Below, piece after piece: positions 1 through 9,194 of a DNA stretch of 64,000 nt. The DNA is taken from assembly GCA_004555765.1 (NCBI GenBank), contig SFHG01000007.1:1-64000 (forward strand), read 5' to 3'. The translations under genes and the position numbers were made by a program. Origin of the DNA: Bacteroidales bacterium (GTDB lineage: Bacteria > Bacteroidota > Bacteroidia > Bacteroidales > Porphyromonadaceae). The notes below the pieces were generated by a model. It was not told where the DNA came from. It saw nothing but the letters and a program-made list of their open reading frames with translations, and did no database searches. Within the stretch, counting starts at the first letter, position 1. Each line of letters begins with the position of its first letter.

Positions 1-1326
1 CTCATCCAAACTGACTTCCGTATCCGCCGTGAGATTGATTTTATCCGTAAAGACGGAGATACGGGTGCTCTCCGCCACACGTTTCAGCAAAATCACCATT
101 GCCAGCAGCATCCCCACCTCTATCGCGATAGTCAAGTCGAGGAATACGGTCAAGAAGAATGTGACCAGGAAGATGGAGACATCGCTCTTGGGGTGTTTGA
201 GGAGCTTCCGGCAGGTGCGGAGGTTACTCATATTGTAGGAGACCATTACCAGCACTCCCGCAAGGCAGGCCATAGGGATGTGTTTCGTCAGCGGCGAGAG
301 AAAGAGCAGGATGAGGAGCAGCACCACGGCGTGGATGATGCCCGCCACCGGTGTTTTCCCGCCATTATTGATATTTGTCATCGTGCGGGCTATGGCACCG
401 GTCACGGGTATACCTCCGAAGAAAGGTACCACTGCGTTGGCGATGCCTTGGGCAATAAGCTCGGTATTGGAGTCGTGCTGCCCGCCTATCACCCCATCAG
501 CCACCGACGCGGAGAGGAGCGACTCGATGGCACCAAGGATAGCGATGGTAAAGGCGGAGGGAAGTAAGAGTTTGACCGTCTCAAAGTCCATCCCCAAGGC
601 TTGGGGCTTGGGGATGCCTGCCGAGATGCTGAACCGGTCCCCTATCGTTTCGATGGCTTCTATCCCCGCATAAGAGCGCAAAAGGTATGACGCTATCGTC
701 ATCACGATGATGGCCGTCAGCGAGCCCGGTATTTTCTTGGAGAACTTTGGCGTAAAAATGATGAGCAGCACACTGACCGCCCCAATGCCCAAAGCCCACG
801 GATTGATCGAATCCAAGTGCGAAAAGTAGGCAATCCACTTGGATGCGAAATCGCTCGGAAGACGGTCAATGTGCAGACCCAAAAAGTCCGGTATCTGTGT
901 CGTGAAGATCGTCACGCCAATCCCCGCAGTAAAGCCCACAATGATGGGATAGGGGATAAATTTGATGATCGTCCCCACCCGAAAAAAGCCCATCAATAAG
1001 AGCAACAGCCCCGCCATAAACGTCGCCACTGCCAGTCCCGGCACACCGAAGGTCTCGATTATCCCATAGACGATGATGATAAAAGCACCCGTGGGACCTC
1101 CGATCTGCACCGAGCTTCCCCCAAACGCAGACACGATGAAGCCTCCGATGATGGCCGTCACCAGCCCGCGCTCCGGGCTCACCCCGCTTGCGATGCCAAA
1201 CGCAATCGCCAAAGGGAGTGCTACGATGCCGACGATGATTCCGGCCATCAGATCCTTGTAGAAACGGCTTAATGAATAGCCCTTTAGCGCCTTAAACAGA
1301 CGCGGCTGAAACATATTGGGTCGCAT
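1..1326 (-). CDS. SulP-family anion permease (partial, C-terminus off window)
   Basis: An inner-membrane SulP/SLC26-type anion transporter, expected to move sulfate, bicarbonate or a related anion. The frame is open for 442 codons from ATG 1326 to the window edge with no stop. Near the start, after MRPNMFQPRLFKALKGYS, come SulP hallmarks: GIIVGIVALPLAIAFGIASG, then SPERGLVTAIIGG and QIGGPTGAF. The hydrophobic core continues to the edge. The last visible residues (VFTDKINLTADTEVSLDE) fit the junction with a C-terminal STAS domain, which would lie outside. ATG 1314 is an alternative start four codons in. The substrate cannot be read from sequence, and the gene stands alone on its strand here. 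Confidence 0.9.
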   Translation of the reverse strand, partial: MRPNMFQPRLFKALKGYSLSRFYKDLMAGIIVGIVALPLAIAFGIASGVSPERGLVTAIIGGFIVSAFGGSSVQIGGPTGAFIIIVYGIIETFGVPGLAVATFMAGLLLLLMGFFRVGTIIKFIPYPIIVGFTAGIGVTIFTTQIPDFLGLHIDRLPSDFASKWIAYFSHLDSINPWALGIGAVSVLLIIFTPKFSKKIPGSLTAIIVMTIASYLLRSYAGIEAIETIGDRFSISAGIPKPQALGMDFETVKLLLPSAFTIAILGAIESLLSASVADGVIGGQHDSNTELIAQGIANAVVPFFGGIPVTGAIARTMTNINNGGKTPVAGIIHAVVLLLILLFLSPLTKHIPMACLAGVLVMVSYNMSNLRTCRKLLKHPKSDVSIFLVTFFLTVFLDLTIAIEVGMLLAMVILLKRVAESTRISVFTDKINLTADTEVSLDE

Positions 1327-1540
1327 TACTAATCTCCAGAGAATAAAAAAGTGCCTGCTACAGGTCGCGAAAGATCGGCTGCTGCAAGTCCGGACAAAAA
1401 CGAGTGTAAGAAGAAAGTACAAAGTTAGCACTTTCTTTACACCTCCGGCTCCTTAAGTTAATGCTTCTATGCACGGAGGGAAGAAAATACAGCCTTAGGG
1501 TTCGGGTAAATGGGGCGGGCGGGGATAAACGATTTTTTTG

Positions 1541-1548
1541 TACCTTTG
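1541..1548 (+). promoter_or_regulatory. Putative promoter -7 box for tRNA-Pro
   Basis: TACCTTTG matches the Bacteroidota -7 consensus TAnnTTTG and lies 52 nt before the tRNA. No clear TTTG box is found 19-21 nt upstream, so this is a partial match. Confidence 0.45.
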
Positions 1549-1600
1549 TGTCGCGTTCGGATCAGAGAGGGGTCTGGACGATATTTTCTTTGAATTGACT

Positions 1601-1675
1601 CGGGGTGTGGCGCAGTCCGGTTAGCGCACCTGCTTTGGGAGCAGGGGGTCCCAGGTTCGAATCCTGGTACCCCGA
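1601..1675 (+). tRNA. tRNA-Pro (anticodon UGG)
   Basis: A full cloverleaf is visible: acceptor arms CGGGGTG and TACCCCG, a D arm closed by GCGC/GCGC, anticodon arm CCTGC-TTTGGGA-GCAGG with anticodon TGG at 1636-1638, and a T arm CCAGG-TTCGAAT-CCTGG. The discriminator base is A1675. The 3' CCA is not encoded. Confidence 0.97.
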
Positions 1676-1696
1676 CAGCGACGATTAAGATGGAGA

Positions 1697-1738
1697 ACTT
1701 GGGGGTTTGCAAAACTGCAGGCTCCCAAGTTTCCTTTT
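1697..1738 (+). terminator. Putative terminator after tRNA-Pro
   Basis: AACTTGGG (1697-1704) pairs with CCCAAGTT (1724-1731) and is followed by a short T-rich stretch (CCTTTT). The loop is long, so this is only a moderate candidate. Confidence 0.45.
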
Positions 1739-1937
1739 ACCCCTGTGCCTGTCGTTATCCTGACGTCGCACGCCTGATCCTCCCTATTTCGCTCTCTTCC
1801 TATTTTGCCGCCCCCGGGTCGTAATCTCCATTCGGCTTAAAAGGGGCGGCATTGTCTCTAAAAATGGGTAAATTGCAGCTCCATTCAAACAGCATAAGAA
1901 ATACGGGGCTTAGAGGGGTACAGAAGAAGTAAGGACT

Positions 1938-2861
1938 ATGGCAGCGCAAAGAAGCCTTTTCAAACGCATTTTCAAGGACTATGCCCTGATGTGGGCGATG
2001 GTTGTGGGCGGGGTCTTGTACCCGTACCTTTATCATCTGGAGAATCTTATCATTTATACGATCTTCATTATGCTCGTCTTCGCCTATACCAAGGTGCATC
2101 CCCGGGATTTGAAGATCGAGCCGCTTCACTATGTACTTTTTGCGGCACAGTGGATTTTGGGCTTATTGATTTATTTCGTTCTTGCCCCTTTCAGCCCCCT
2201 GCTTGCGCAAGGGCTTGCCCTCATTACACTCACGCCTACGGCGACATCTGCCACCGTCATCACCATGATGCTTGGCGGCAGCATCGCTTTTGTGACCTCA
2301 TTCCTTATTCCCTGCAACATCCTTGTAGCCCTCATCGCCCCCATCCTTCTTGGCGCGCTCTATCCCGATACGGGTGCATCGTATTGGTCTACCGTTTTCG
2401 ACATATTGGCAGAGGTCTCGGCGTTGCTTATCCTGCCGCTTGTCCTCGTTTGGACTCTGCGTTTCACGCTCCCCAAAGTACACGCGGCTCTGGCCAAACG
2501 TGCCACTTGGACTTTTTACGTATGGGTGGCAACGGTAGCCGTCATTGCGGCCAAAACCGTACACACCATCGTGGTTAATCCGGAGCTTACGTTGCAGAAA
2601 ACTGCCGTCTACTTCGTGGCCACTATGATTCTGGCGATGGTACTCTATTTCATCGGACAAAAAAGCGGTGCCTACTTCGGCGGTCAGAGAGTCAGCGGGC
2701 GTCAGGCTTTGGGACAAAAGAATACCATTTTTGCCATCTGGATCGCGTACACCTTTATGAATCCCGCTGTGGGGATTATTCCTTCGTTTTATGTGATTTG
2801 TCAGAATATCCTCAACTCCCTTGAGCTCGCAATCTACTCGCGGGAACACGCCGACCGGTGA
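1938..2861 (+). CDS. BASS-family (bile acid:sodium symporter-like) transporter
   Basis: A 307-residue polytopic inner-membrane protein with about nine or ten hydrophobic segments. The C-terminal stretch GQKNTIFAIWIAYTFMNPA, followed by GIIPSFYVICQNILNS, is characteristic of the SBF/BASS fold, as is the central LTPTATSATVITMMLGGS segment where the family places substrate and sodium contacts. Family members carry bile acids, pyruvate, pantothenate or other organic anions, so the substrate here is not predicted. ATG 1938 has no clear Shine-Dalgarno, as is usual in this phylum. The next gene starts 139 nt after the stop. Confidence 0.85.
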   Translation: MAAQRSLFKRIFKDYALMWAMVVGGVLYPYLYHLENLIIYTIFIMLVFAYTKVHPRDLKIEPLHYVLFAAQWILGLLIYFVLAPFSPLLAQGLALITLTPTATSATVITMMLGGSIAFVTSFLIPCNILVALIAPILLGALYPDTGASYWSTVFDILAEVSALLILPLVLVWTLRFTLPKVHAALAKRATWTFYVWVATVAVIAAKTVHTIVVNPELTLQKTAVYFVATMILAMVLYFIGQKSGAYFGGQRVSGRQALGQKNTIFAIWIAYTFMNPAVGIIPSFYVICQNILNSLELAIYSREHADR

Positions 2862-3000
2862 CCGGAGTTATTTTTGGTCAGACCAAGAAGAGCTCCGGAT
2901 ACAGACCGACGATTGCACTTCGGCCTGTACCGAAACTTCGCGAGAGTACGTCCGAAATTTTCCCCGGATCTCGGCGCGGGCTTCTCTAAAAGACACATTT

Positions 3001-6000
3001 ATGCACACACTTCAGATAACCCGATTTATGATGCACAAAGGTTTTGCACGCGTTTTTACGGCGATTGTCTTTGCTCTCGCCGTTCCTTTCTTCGTCTATG
3101 CCCAAGAGCGTTCCGCCAGGGAGCTTCGTCGCCTCTCTCCCGCCTCACTCGAAGTGATCGATGGCGGGGGAAAGAGCCTCGTGACGCTTGATTTTTATGG
3201 CGAAAATATCTTCCGTCTTTTCAGCGATCCAAAAGGCGGTGCGATAAGGAATCCCGAAAGTACGCCACCCGCACAGATATTGGCGGATGCCCCCCGTGGC
3301 ACCGTGTCGCCCTTACAGACGGAAGACCGTGGCAAATACTTCAGCGTCAGAAGCAAAGAGATAGAAGTGCGGATCTCCAAAGCCTCCGGTCTCCTCTCCG
3401 TGTTTGACCTCAAGAGAGACAAAAAAGTCTTGGAGGAAACGGCTCCCGTCACCTTCGCGGAGGGCAAAACGACGGTCGTTTTCGCTAATTCCGAAGACCG
3501 AGGCTATTATGGTGGCGGTGTCCAAAACGGACGCTTTGCACACAAGGGAGAGGAGATACGGATCTTCAACAGCAACAACTGGGTGGACGGAGGCGTGGCT
3601 TCGCCCGCACCCTACTTCTGGAGTACTGCAGGTTACGGCATCTTGTGGCATACCTTTAAGCCCGGAAGCTATGACTTCGGCAAAAAAGACCCTTCGGAAG
3701 TCCGCCTTTCACACGACACCGATTACCTCGACCTTTTCGTGATGGTCAGTGAGAAGCCTGAGGCACTTCTCGGAGATTATTACCGTCTTACCGGGAACCC
3801 TGTTCTTTTGCCCAAGTTTGCGCTCTATGAGGGGCACCTCAATGCCTACAACCGCGACTTTTGGAAAGAGACGGACGAGGGGGGTATCCTCTTTGAAGAC
3901 GGCAAGAGATACAAAGAGTCCCAAAAAGACAACGGTGGAGTCAGGGAGAGTCTGAATGGAGAGAAAGACAACTACCAATTCTCTGCCCGTGCCGTCGTCG
4001 ACCGCTACGCCGCACACGATATGCCCCTCGGGTGGGTGCTCCCCAATGACGGCTATGGAGCGGGATACGGACAGACGAACACCTTGGAGGGTAATGTCCA
4101 AAACCTCAAAGAGTTTGGGGACTACGCCCGCTCCAAAGGCGTGGAAATAGGCCTCTGGACTCAGAGCGACCTGCACCCGAAAGAAGGCGTAGAGCCGCTT
4201 CTGCAGCGCGACATCGTCCGTGAGGTCCGGGATGCGGGCGTGCGTGTCTTGAAGACGGATGTGGCCTGGGTCGGAGCCGGGTACTCTTTCGGACTGAACG
4301 GCATCAATGACGTGGCCGGCATCACGACGAAGTACGGTGGCGGTGCCCGCCCTTTCATCATCACACTTGACGGCTGGGCGGGAACTCAGCGCTACGCCGG
4401 CGTTTGGACAGGAGACCAGACCGGCGGGGAGTGGGAGTACATCCGCTTCCACATACCCACTTACATCGGTGCGGGTCTCTCCGGTCTCTCGAACATCACG
4501 AGCGATATGGACGGCATTTTCGGTGGAAACAATAGCCCCGTCCTTGTCAGAGACTTCCAGTGGAAGACCTTCACCCTTATGCAGCTCAATATGGACGGTT
4601 GGGGCAGTACGCCGAAGTACCCGCATATCTTGGGCGAGCCTTCCACGTCCATTAACCGATCCTACCTCAAATGGAAATCTATGCTTGTCCCTTATGCCTA
4701 TTCCATAGGCTATGAGGCGGTCACCGGGAAACCTGCAGTGCGTGCCATTTTCCTCGATTTCCCCAACCACTACACGCTCGGGACGGAGACAAGGTATGAG
4801 TATCTCTACGGCCCCTATTTCCTCATCGCACCCGTTTACAAAGAAACAAACGCGGATAAGGACGGAAACGACATCCGTAACGGCATCTATCTGCCGGAAG
4901 GGACGTGGTACGACTATTTTACGGGTGAAAAGTACTCCGGTGACCGCATCTGGAACGAGTTTCCTGCGCCTATCTGGAAACTGCCCGTCTTCGTGAAAGC
5001 CGGTGCCGTCATCCCGCTCACGAAACCCCACAATCAACCTCGGGACATCCCTTCGGACTACCGGGCGTATGAGATCTACGGGGGGGCAGAGACTACGTTT
5101 GACGAATACGATGACGACGGTCACTCCGAAGCCTATAAGGACGGAGCAGGGGTGCATACCTTACTCTCCCTCAATGAGAAGGGAAATACTTTGACCTTTA
5201 CGGCGCACGCCTCGAAGGGGTCTTTTGACGGATTCAACCCCCTCAAAGAGACCGAACTCTTCTGGAACCTTTCCGCCAAACCATCCTCCGTCACTGCTTC
5301 CTATGCCGGCAAAAAAGTGCGTCTCGGACGGGCAAAGACCCTCGAAGAGTACCGCTCGAAAGCCGACGTTTGGTACTTCAATCCCTCCCCCGAGCTTAAC
5401 CGCTTCAGCACTCCGGGCTCGACTGAGGCAAAAAGGAGCCTCCCTAAGAATCCCCAGCTTTGGGTCAAGGTGGGTAAGCGGGACATTACTTCCGGAGATC
5501 TCTCCGTGACGGTTCGGGACGCGCGATTGGATCTCCCGTCCTCCCTTTTTGTCTCTCATGGAAAATTGTCCGAACCGGCTCTCCTGACCGGCAAAGCTGA
5601 GGCAAAAGCCTTTTCCCCCTCTTGGTCGAAAGTGGAAGGGGCCGATGCCTACGACATCGACTTCGGGGGTATGCTCTACTCCGGAATCCGTGGCGCTTCT
5701 TTCCGCCTTGAGGATCTCAAGCCCGAGACGGTCTACGACTACAAAGTCCGCGCTGTGAATGCGGACGGGGTCTCGGGTTGGTCAAGCGGATCCTTTACGA
5801 CGCTCGAGGATCCCTACCGACTCGCAGTGAAAAATATCCGGGGACAGAGCTCGGCTGCTTCGCAACCCGGACAGGGCGTGGACAAACTCTTCGATTTCGA
5901 CAAAAACACCATCTGGCACACCTCTTGGTCAGAGCCCGCAGTCCCATTTACGCTTACTCTGGATCTCGTGACGCTCAATGACCTTGACCGCCTTGAGTAT

Positions 6001-6828
6001 TATCCGAGGAAAGACGCAGGCAACGGCACACTCATCCGAGGCTCTGTCTCCGTCTCCGCGGATCGTCAGACTTGGTCGGAAGAGGTGCCTTTCTCGTGGA
6101 AAAAAGATGCCGAAATGAAGACAATCTCTTTCCCCACAGGAACCAAGGCGCGCTGGATACGCCTCTCTGTCTCTGACGGTGTAGGAAACTTCGGCTCAGG
6201 TTCGGAAGTCATCGTTTACCGCCGCGACGGGACTAAACCGCTGTTGCAGGGCGACATCAACCACGACGAGCGCCTGGACGAAAACGACCTCACTTCTTAC
6301 CTCAACTACACCGGTCTTCGGACTAAGGACTCGGATTTCGACTACATAAAGGAGGGCGACATCAATGCCAACGGGCTTATCGATGCCTACGACATCTCCG
6401 TCGTGGCCACAACGCTCGATGGCGGTGCGTCCGCACGGAGCAGAGATAAGGCCGAAGGGCGGATTTCGCTCACACAGGACAGGACGCAGTTCAAGGCCGG
6501 TGAGGAGATCGTCCTAACCATCGAGGCAAAAGATCTCCGCAGTGCGAATGCCCTCTCTTTTGCCCTCCCGTACGATGCCTCTCTCCTTGAGTATGTGGGG
6601 ATGGACAAAGTGGGTATGAAAGAGCTCTACGACCTCACCAATGATCGTCTCCACACGGACGGCACGAAAGAACTCTTCCCGACTTTCGTCAACATCGGTA
6701 ACAACTTTCTCTTGGAGGACGGTACCCTTATGAAGATCCGTTTCAGAGCACGCAAAACCGGTTCTTGGACTGCGGAGATGCGCGACGGTCTCATCGTAGA
6801 CCGCAGTCTCGGCACTTCGGCTTTCTGA
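3001..6828 (+). CDS. Secreted multidomain GH31 glycosidase with FN3, F5/8C, dockerin-like and cohesin-like domains
   Basis: A 1275-residue exported alpha-glucosidase/alpha-xylosidase-type enzyme. The open frame extends upstream to 2821, but that part overlaps the previous gene. ATG 3001 (or 3028/3031) precedes a signal peptide ending near FFVYAQ. The GH31 barrel shows KTDVAW with the nucleophile at D420 and WTGDQTGG with the acid/base at about D472, plus ITSDMDGIFGG. After it come a fibronectin III domain (about 857-937), a discoidin-type F5/8C domain (about 938-1078), a dockerin-like pair of calcium loops (GDINHDERLD and GDINANGLID, about 1080-1140), and a C-terminal domain resembling the cohesin/CBM fold. 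No type IX secretion C-terminal domain is obvious. tilS follows after 14 nt. Specificity is unknown. Confidence 0.92.
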   Translation: MHTLQITRFMMHKGFARVFTAIVFALAVPFFVYAQERSARELRRLSPASLEVIDGGGKSLVTLDFYGENIFRLFSDPKGGAIRNPESTPPAQILADAPRGTVSPLQTEDRGKYFSVRSKEIEVRISKASGLLSVFDLKRDKKVLEETAPVTFAEGKTTVVFANSEDRGYYGGGVQNGRFAHKGEEIRIFNSNNWVDGGVASPAPYFWSTAGYGILWHTFKPGSYDFGKKDPSEVRLSHDTDYLDLFVMVSEKPEALLGDYYRLTGNPVLLPKFALYEGHLNAYNRDFWKETDEGGILFEDGKRYKESQKDNGGVRESLNGEKDNYQFSARAVVDRYAAHDMPLGWVLPNDGYGAGYGQTNTLEGNVQNLKEFGDYARSKGVEIGLWTQSDLHPKEGVEPLLQRDIVREVRDAGVRVLKTDVAWVGAGYSFGLNGINDVAGITTKYGGGARPFIITLDGWAGTQRYAGVWTGDQTGGEWEYIRFHIPTYIGAGLSGLSNITSDMDGIFGGNNSPVLVRDFQWKTFTLMQLNMDGWGSTPKYPHILGEPSTSINRSYLKWKSMLVPYAYSIGYEAVTGKPAVRAIFLDFPNHYTLGTETRYEYLYGPYFLIAPVYKETNADKDGNDIRNGIYLPEGTWYDYFTGEKYSGDRIWNEFPAPIWKLPVFVKAGAVIPLTKPHNQPRDIPSDYRAYEIYGGAETTFDEYDDDGHSEAYKDGAGVHTLLSLNEKGNTLTFTAHASKGSFDGFNPLKETELFWNLSAKPSSVTASYAGKKVRLGRAKTLEEYRSKADVWYFNPSPELNRFSTPGSTEAKRSLPKNPQLWVKVGKRDITSGDLSVTVRDARLDLPSSLFVSHGKLSEPALLTGKAEAKAFSPSWSKVEGADAYDIDFGGMLYSGIRGASFRLEDLKPETVYDYKVRAVNADGVSGWSSGSFTTLEDPYRLAVKNIRGQSSAASQPGQGVDKLFDFDKNTIWHTSWSEPAVPFTLTLDLVTLNDLDRLEYYPRKDAGNGTLIRGSVSVSADRQTWSEEVPFSWKKDAEMKTISFPTGTKARWIRLSVSDGVGNFGSGSEVIVYRRDGTKPLLQGDINHDERLDENDLTSYLNYTGLRTKDSDFDYIKEGDINANGLIDAYDISVVATTLDGGASARSRDKAEGRISLTQDRTQFKAGEEIVLTIEAKDLRSANALSFALPYDASLLEYVGMDKVGMKELYDLTNDRLHTDGTKELFPTFVNIGNNFLLEDGTLMKIRFRARKTGSWTAEMRDGLIVDRSLGTSAF

Positions 6829-6842
6829 CCGTCTCTTTACTG

Positions 6843-8171
6843 ATGAAAGAGAAGCTTATAGTGGGTCTGAGTGGCGGAAGAGATTCCGTCGCTCTGACCC
6901 ATTTTCTCTATACGCAAGGTGGTTATGACCTCGTTTTGGCGCATATGAATTTCCACCTCCGAGGAGAGGAGAGTGAAAGGGATGAAACCTTTGTGTCACG
7001 TCTCTCGCGTGACCTCTTCCCTAATGCCGAGCTTGTGGTCAAAGGAGTGGACTGCGAGGGTTATGCGGCCGTCCATAAGGTCTCCGTCGAGATGGCTGCC
7101 CGGGACCTCCGGTATGCGTGGTTTGAGGACCTCCGCCGGAAATACGGGGCGACTTACATCGCCGTGGCACACCACGCCGATGATCAGATTGAGACCGTCT
7201 TGATGAACCTCGCCCGCGGCACCGGTGGCGCGGGTCTTGTCGGGATGAAAGAGCGGGACGACGGAAGGCATCTCATCCGCCCGTTTCTCTCTAAGACGAG
7301 AGCCGAAATTGACGCTTATGTGACAGATTTCGGTCTCCCCTACGTGGAAGACTCCACGAATACGGACGAAGAAATCCGCCGCAACTACATCCGTCACACG
7401 CTTATCCCTACTTTTGAACGTCTGAATCCTTCTTTCCGAAAAAGTCTTCTTAGGAGCATCGGGATTTTTTCCGAAGAACAGGCGTATATCGAAAGCGTGG
7501 TGGATGAGGAGGAAAAAGCCCGTTTTGACCGTGACACCGACTTGATCAAGCTTGGGGATTCGGACGACCAAATGCCGGAGTTGATCTTCAGACGGCTTTT
7601 TGCCCGTCATGGATTTAATGACGAACAGATCCGAAGCCTCCGTGGGCTTGGGGGCAAGAGTGCCCGAAGCTTTCACCTTCCTTCTTCGGAGATTTCTGCC
7701 CAAAGCTTTCGGGGCAGACTCTATATGTATGAGGATCCCCTTCCTCTCAAACCCTACCGGATGCCTATTCGGCAGAGCCAAACAGACTATGACGTCCCGC
7801 ATTTCGGCGGTGTCCGGATTGACACGGGGGACAGTCTTCAGCCCGTCAGGGGGAGGCTTCGTGTGGACGCGGGGTGCCTTAGACATACACTTTGCCTGAG
7901 AAATGCGAAACCCGATGACCGTTTCAGCCCGTTTGGGATGAAGCGCGGCTCCAAACTTCTTTTCGATTACCTCAAAGATCGTGGTGTCCCGCCTGTGTAC
8001 CGTCCCTTTTGTCCCGTAGTGGCTTCCGAAGAGTCGGGAGAAGTCGTTGCCGTCCTTCCTTTTGAGATTGCCGAAACGGCCAAGGTGACAGGGGACAGCC
8101 GTGAGACCTTGACGCTGTCCATTTCCCGTCCTGATTCCTCTCTTGCCCGGCTCCTGCTTACGCTCTCCTGA
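6843..8171 (+). CDS. tilS: tRNA(Ile)-lysidine synthase TilS
   Basis: A cytoplasmic enzyme that uses ATP and lysine to convert C34 of the CAU-anticodon tRNA-Ile into lysidine so that it reads AUA. The 442-residue protein begins MKEKLIVGLSGGRDS, with the PP-loop SGGRDS at residues 10-15. Downstream are AHHADDQIETVLMNLARG and a C-terminal TilS domain around DRFSPFGMKRGSKLLFDYL. The open frame extends upstream to 6765 inside the GH31 gene; ATG 6843 is chosen because the PP-loop normally sits a few residues from the start. The 14-nt spacing after the GH31 gene suggests read-through. Confidence 0.97.
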   Translation: MKEKLIVGLSGGRDSVALTHFLYTQGGYDLVLAHMNFHLRGEESERDETFVSRLSRDLFPNAELVVKGVDCEGYAAVHKVSVEMAARDLRYAWFEDLRRKYGATYIAVAHHADDQIETVLMNLARGTGGAGLVGMKERDDGRHLIRPFLSKTRAEIDAYVTDFGLPYVEDSTNTDEEIRRNYIRHTLIPTFERLNPSFRKSLLRSIGIFSEEQAYIESVVDEEEKARFDRDTDLIKLGDSDDQMPELIFRRLFARHGFNDEQIRSLRGLGGKSARSFHLPSSEISAQSFRGRLYMYEDPLPLKPYRMPIRQSQTDYDVPHFGGVRIDTGDSLQPVRGRLRVDAGCLRHTLCLRNAKPDDRFSPFGMKRGSKLLFDYLKDRGVPPVYRPFCPVVASEESGEVVAVLPFEIAETAKVTGDSRETLTLSISRPDSSLARLLLTLS

Positions 8172-8172
8172 T

Positions 8173-8191
8173 ACCCGAACCGGGTCTTTTT
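8173..8191 (+). terminator. Rho-independent terminator of tilS
   Basis: ACCCG-AAC-CGGGT followed by CTTTTT, starting two nucleotides after the tilS stop. The stem is short but the U-tract is good. Confidence 0.6.
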
Positions 8192-8218
8192 GCGCCAAAA
8201 GATCCGCGTAACCACGAG

Positions 8219-8261
8219 GCAAGGGTGTATGCCGAGAAATCTTCTCGGCGTACACCCTTGC
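8219..8261. terminator. Long hairpin between tilS and ssrA
   Basis: Two 20-nt arms (8219-8238 and 8242-8261) are complementary apart from one T-G position, around a 3-nt loop. The hairpin ends 7 nt from the 3' end of the convergent tmRNA, so it may end both transcripts or guide tmRNA 3' processing. There is no clear U-run on either side. Confidence 0.55.
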
Positions 8262-8267
8262 CCATTG

Positions 8268-8671
8268 TGGAGATGGAGGGACTTGAACCCTCGTCCAAAC
8301 ACGGAACCCATCCGCTTTCTACACGTTTAGCTTTGCTTGAAGGTTTTCGTCCTCGGGGTTTAGGCCAAAGCTACCGCCCCTCGGCTTAGTCTCTTAAGTG
8401 TCGATTACAGCGAAAGACGCGCTGTAATCCCTTCCCGATATATACGGCACCGCATACTCAGACCACCTCGGGCTCACGGTATCTGTGCGATGTCTCGTGG
8501 GAGCAAAAGGCTCAACCAAGAGCGTGTGTCTTACTAAACTTCAGATCACGCTGCGAGAGCGTAGTTGTATTCGCCATTTAAAAAAGTCGCCATCCGGGAT
8601 TTAAGTGCCGAACAGCCGCGCACTACGTGCTTACGAACCGACTCTACGTGCTGTCAAAACCAGTCATCCCC
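8268..8671 (-). ncRNA. ssrA: Transfer-messenger RNA (tmRNA)
   Basis: Rescues stalled ribosomes and tags their products for proteolysis. The 5' end GGGGATGACTGG and the 3' end GGTTCAAGTCCCTCCATCTCCA form the tRNA-like half: GGGGATG pairs with CATCTCC, and the T arm is recognisable. The tag frame at 8546-8575 encodes GEYNYALAA then a stop, close to other Bacteroidota tags ending ALAA. The 3' CCA is not encoded. The length of about 404 nt is normal for a one-piece tmRNA with pseudoknots. Confidence 0.96.
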
Positions 8672-8715
8672 GGTAGTTTGAACCGCACAACTAAAGCGCT
8701 TCGGTAATTGTACTG

Positions 8716-8747
8716 CAAAGTTACTGCCAACTTTTGACTCTGCCAAA
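8716..8747 (-). promoter_or_regulatory. ssrA promoter
   Basis: On the minus strand, TTTG (8744-8747), exactly 20 nt, then TAACTTTG (8716-8723): a full match to the Bacteroidota primary sigma consensus. It lies about 45 nt before the mature tmRNA 5' end. Confidence 0.85.
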
Positions 8748-8762
8748 TCCGCCCACGCGGGA

Positions 8763-8850
8763 AAGGGGTACAGACCAAAAAGAATGCGCGGGTACGTATC
8801 TCGCCCCCAAGAGGTACAGACCGAAAAGACCTTCCCGGTCTGTATGAAAT
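8763..8850. repeat. Dispersed GTACAGACC palindrome family, copy 1
   Basis: Contains GGTACAGACCGAAAAGACC facing CCGGTCTGTATG, plus a second half-site pair (GTACAGACC, GGTACGTATCTC). It lies in the otherwise empty interval between the ssrA promoter and the tracrRNA terminator, where I see no gene. Confidence 0.75.
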
Positions 8851-8979
8851 CGGTTTCGGATCCGGACGCTTAGTTCCTTCGGGAAGAGAGGGTACAAGCC
8901 CCTTCTGCCAAGGGGTTGGGGAATAGCGGCATCCTTGACTTTTCCCGTCTCCATTAGCCGACGGTTAACTTTTTCTATC

Positions 8980-9110
8980 AAAAATAAAGGGCAGACCGGT
9001 GATCTTGCGAAGCAAGATGCACCTGCCCACCCTTTCCCCGATTAATTATGCGAGGACATAGATGTTTTCACAACGGAATAATCCTTATTGTGAATAGCTT
9101 ATCGATTATC
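8980..9110 (-). ncRNA. tracrRNA of the type II-C CRISPR system
   Basis: Pairs with the repeat part of the crRNA to form the guide bound by Cas9. The anti-repeat lies at 9088-9110: on the plus strand it matches repeat positions 2-14 exactly and positions 18-24 exactly, with a 3-nt mismatch between, giving a bulged duplex. Next come ACAATAAGGATTATTCCG and TTGTGAAAACATC, a nexus-like stem. A strong terminator follows: GGGCAG (9023-9028 in minus sense) pairs with CTGCCC (8989-8994) around a nested hairpin GATCTTGC/GCAAGAT, then TTTATTTTT. The exact ends are inferred from the promoter and terminator. Confidence 0.88.
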
Positions 9111-9115
9111 TGTTA

Positions 9116-9147
9116 CAAAAGTAGGGATAATTTCGTAAATTGCCAAA
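9116..9147 (-). promoter_or_regulatory. tracrRNA promoter
   Basis: TTTG (minus strand, 9144-9147), 20 nt, then TACTTTTG (9116-9123): a full Bacteroidota consensus. The predicted start falls at the 5' edge of the anti-repeat. It sits in the cas9 upstream region and fires away from cas9, whose own promoter I could not identify. Confidence 0.85.
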
Positions 9148-9194
9148 GATTTAAGTCACAAACTTATCAGACCTCATTTTTTCTTGAATGTATT

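Noticed and set aside
1467..1712. An 81-codon minus-strand frame with a PGFEPGTPCSQSRCANRTAP-like peptide
   Set aside because: This is the reverse complement of tRNA-Pro, a common false gene call.
3709..5157. A 482-codon open frame antisense to the GH31 gene
   Set aside because: It lies wholly within a well-supported gene and shows no recognisable domain; a GC-rich coding strand often leaves such antisense frames open. The same holds for long antisense frames at 17646-19235, 26437-28059, 33192-34757 and 38655-40139.
8721..8981. An 86-codon minus-strand frame between ssrA and tracrRNA
   Set aside because: It overlaps a dispersed repeat copy and the ssrA promoter and has no protein-like composition.
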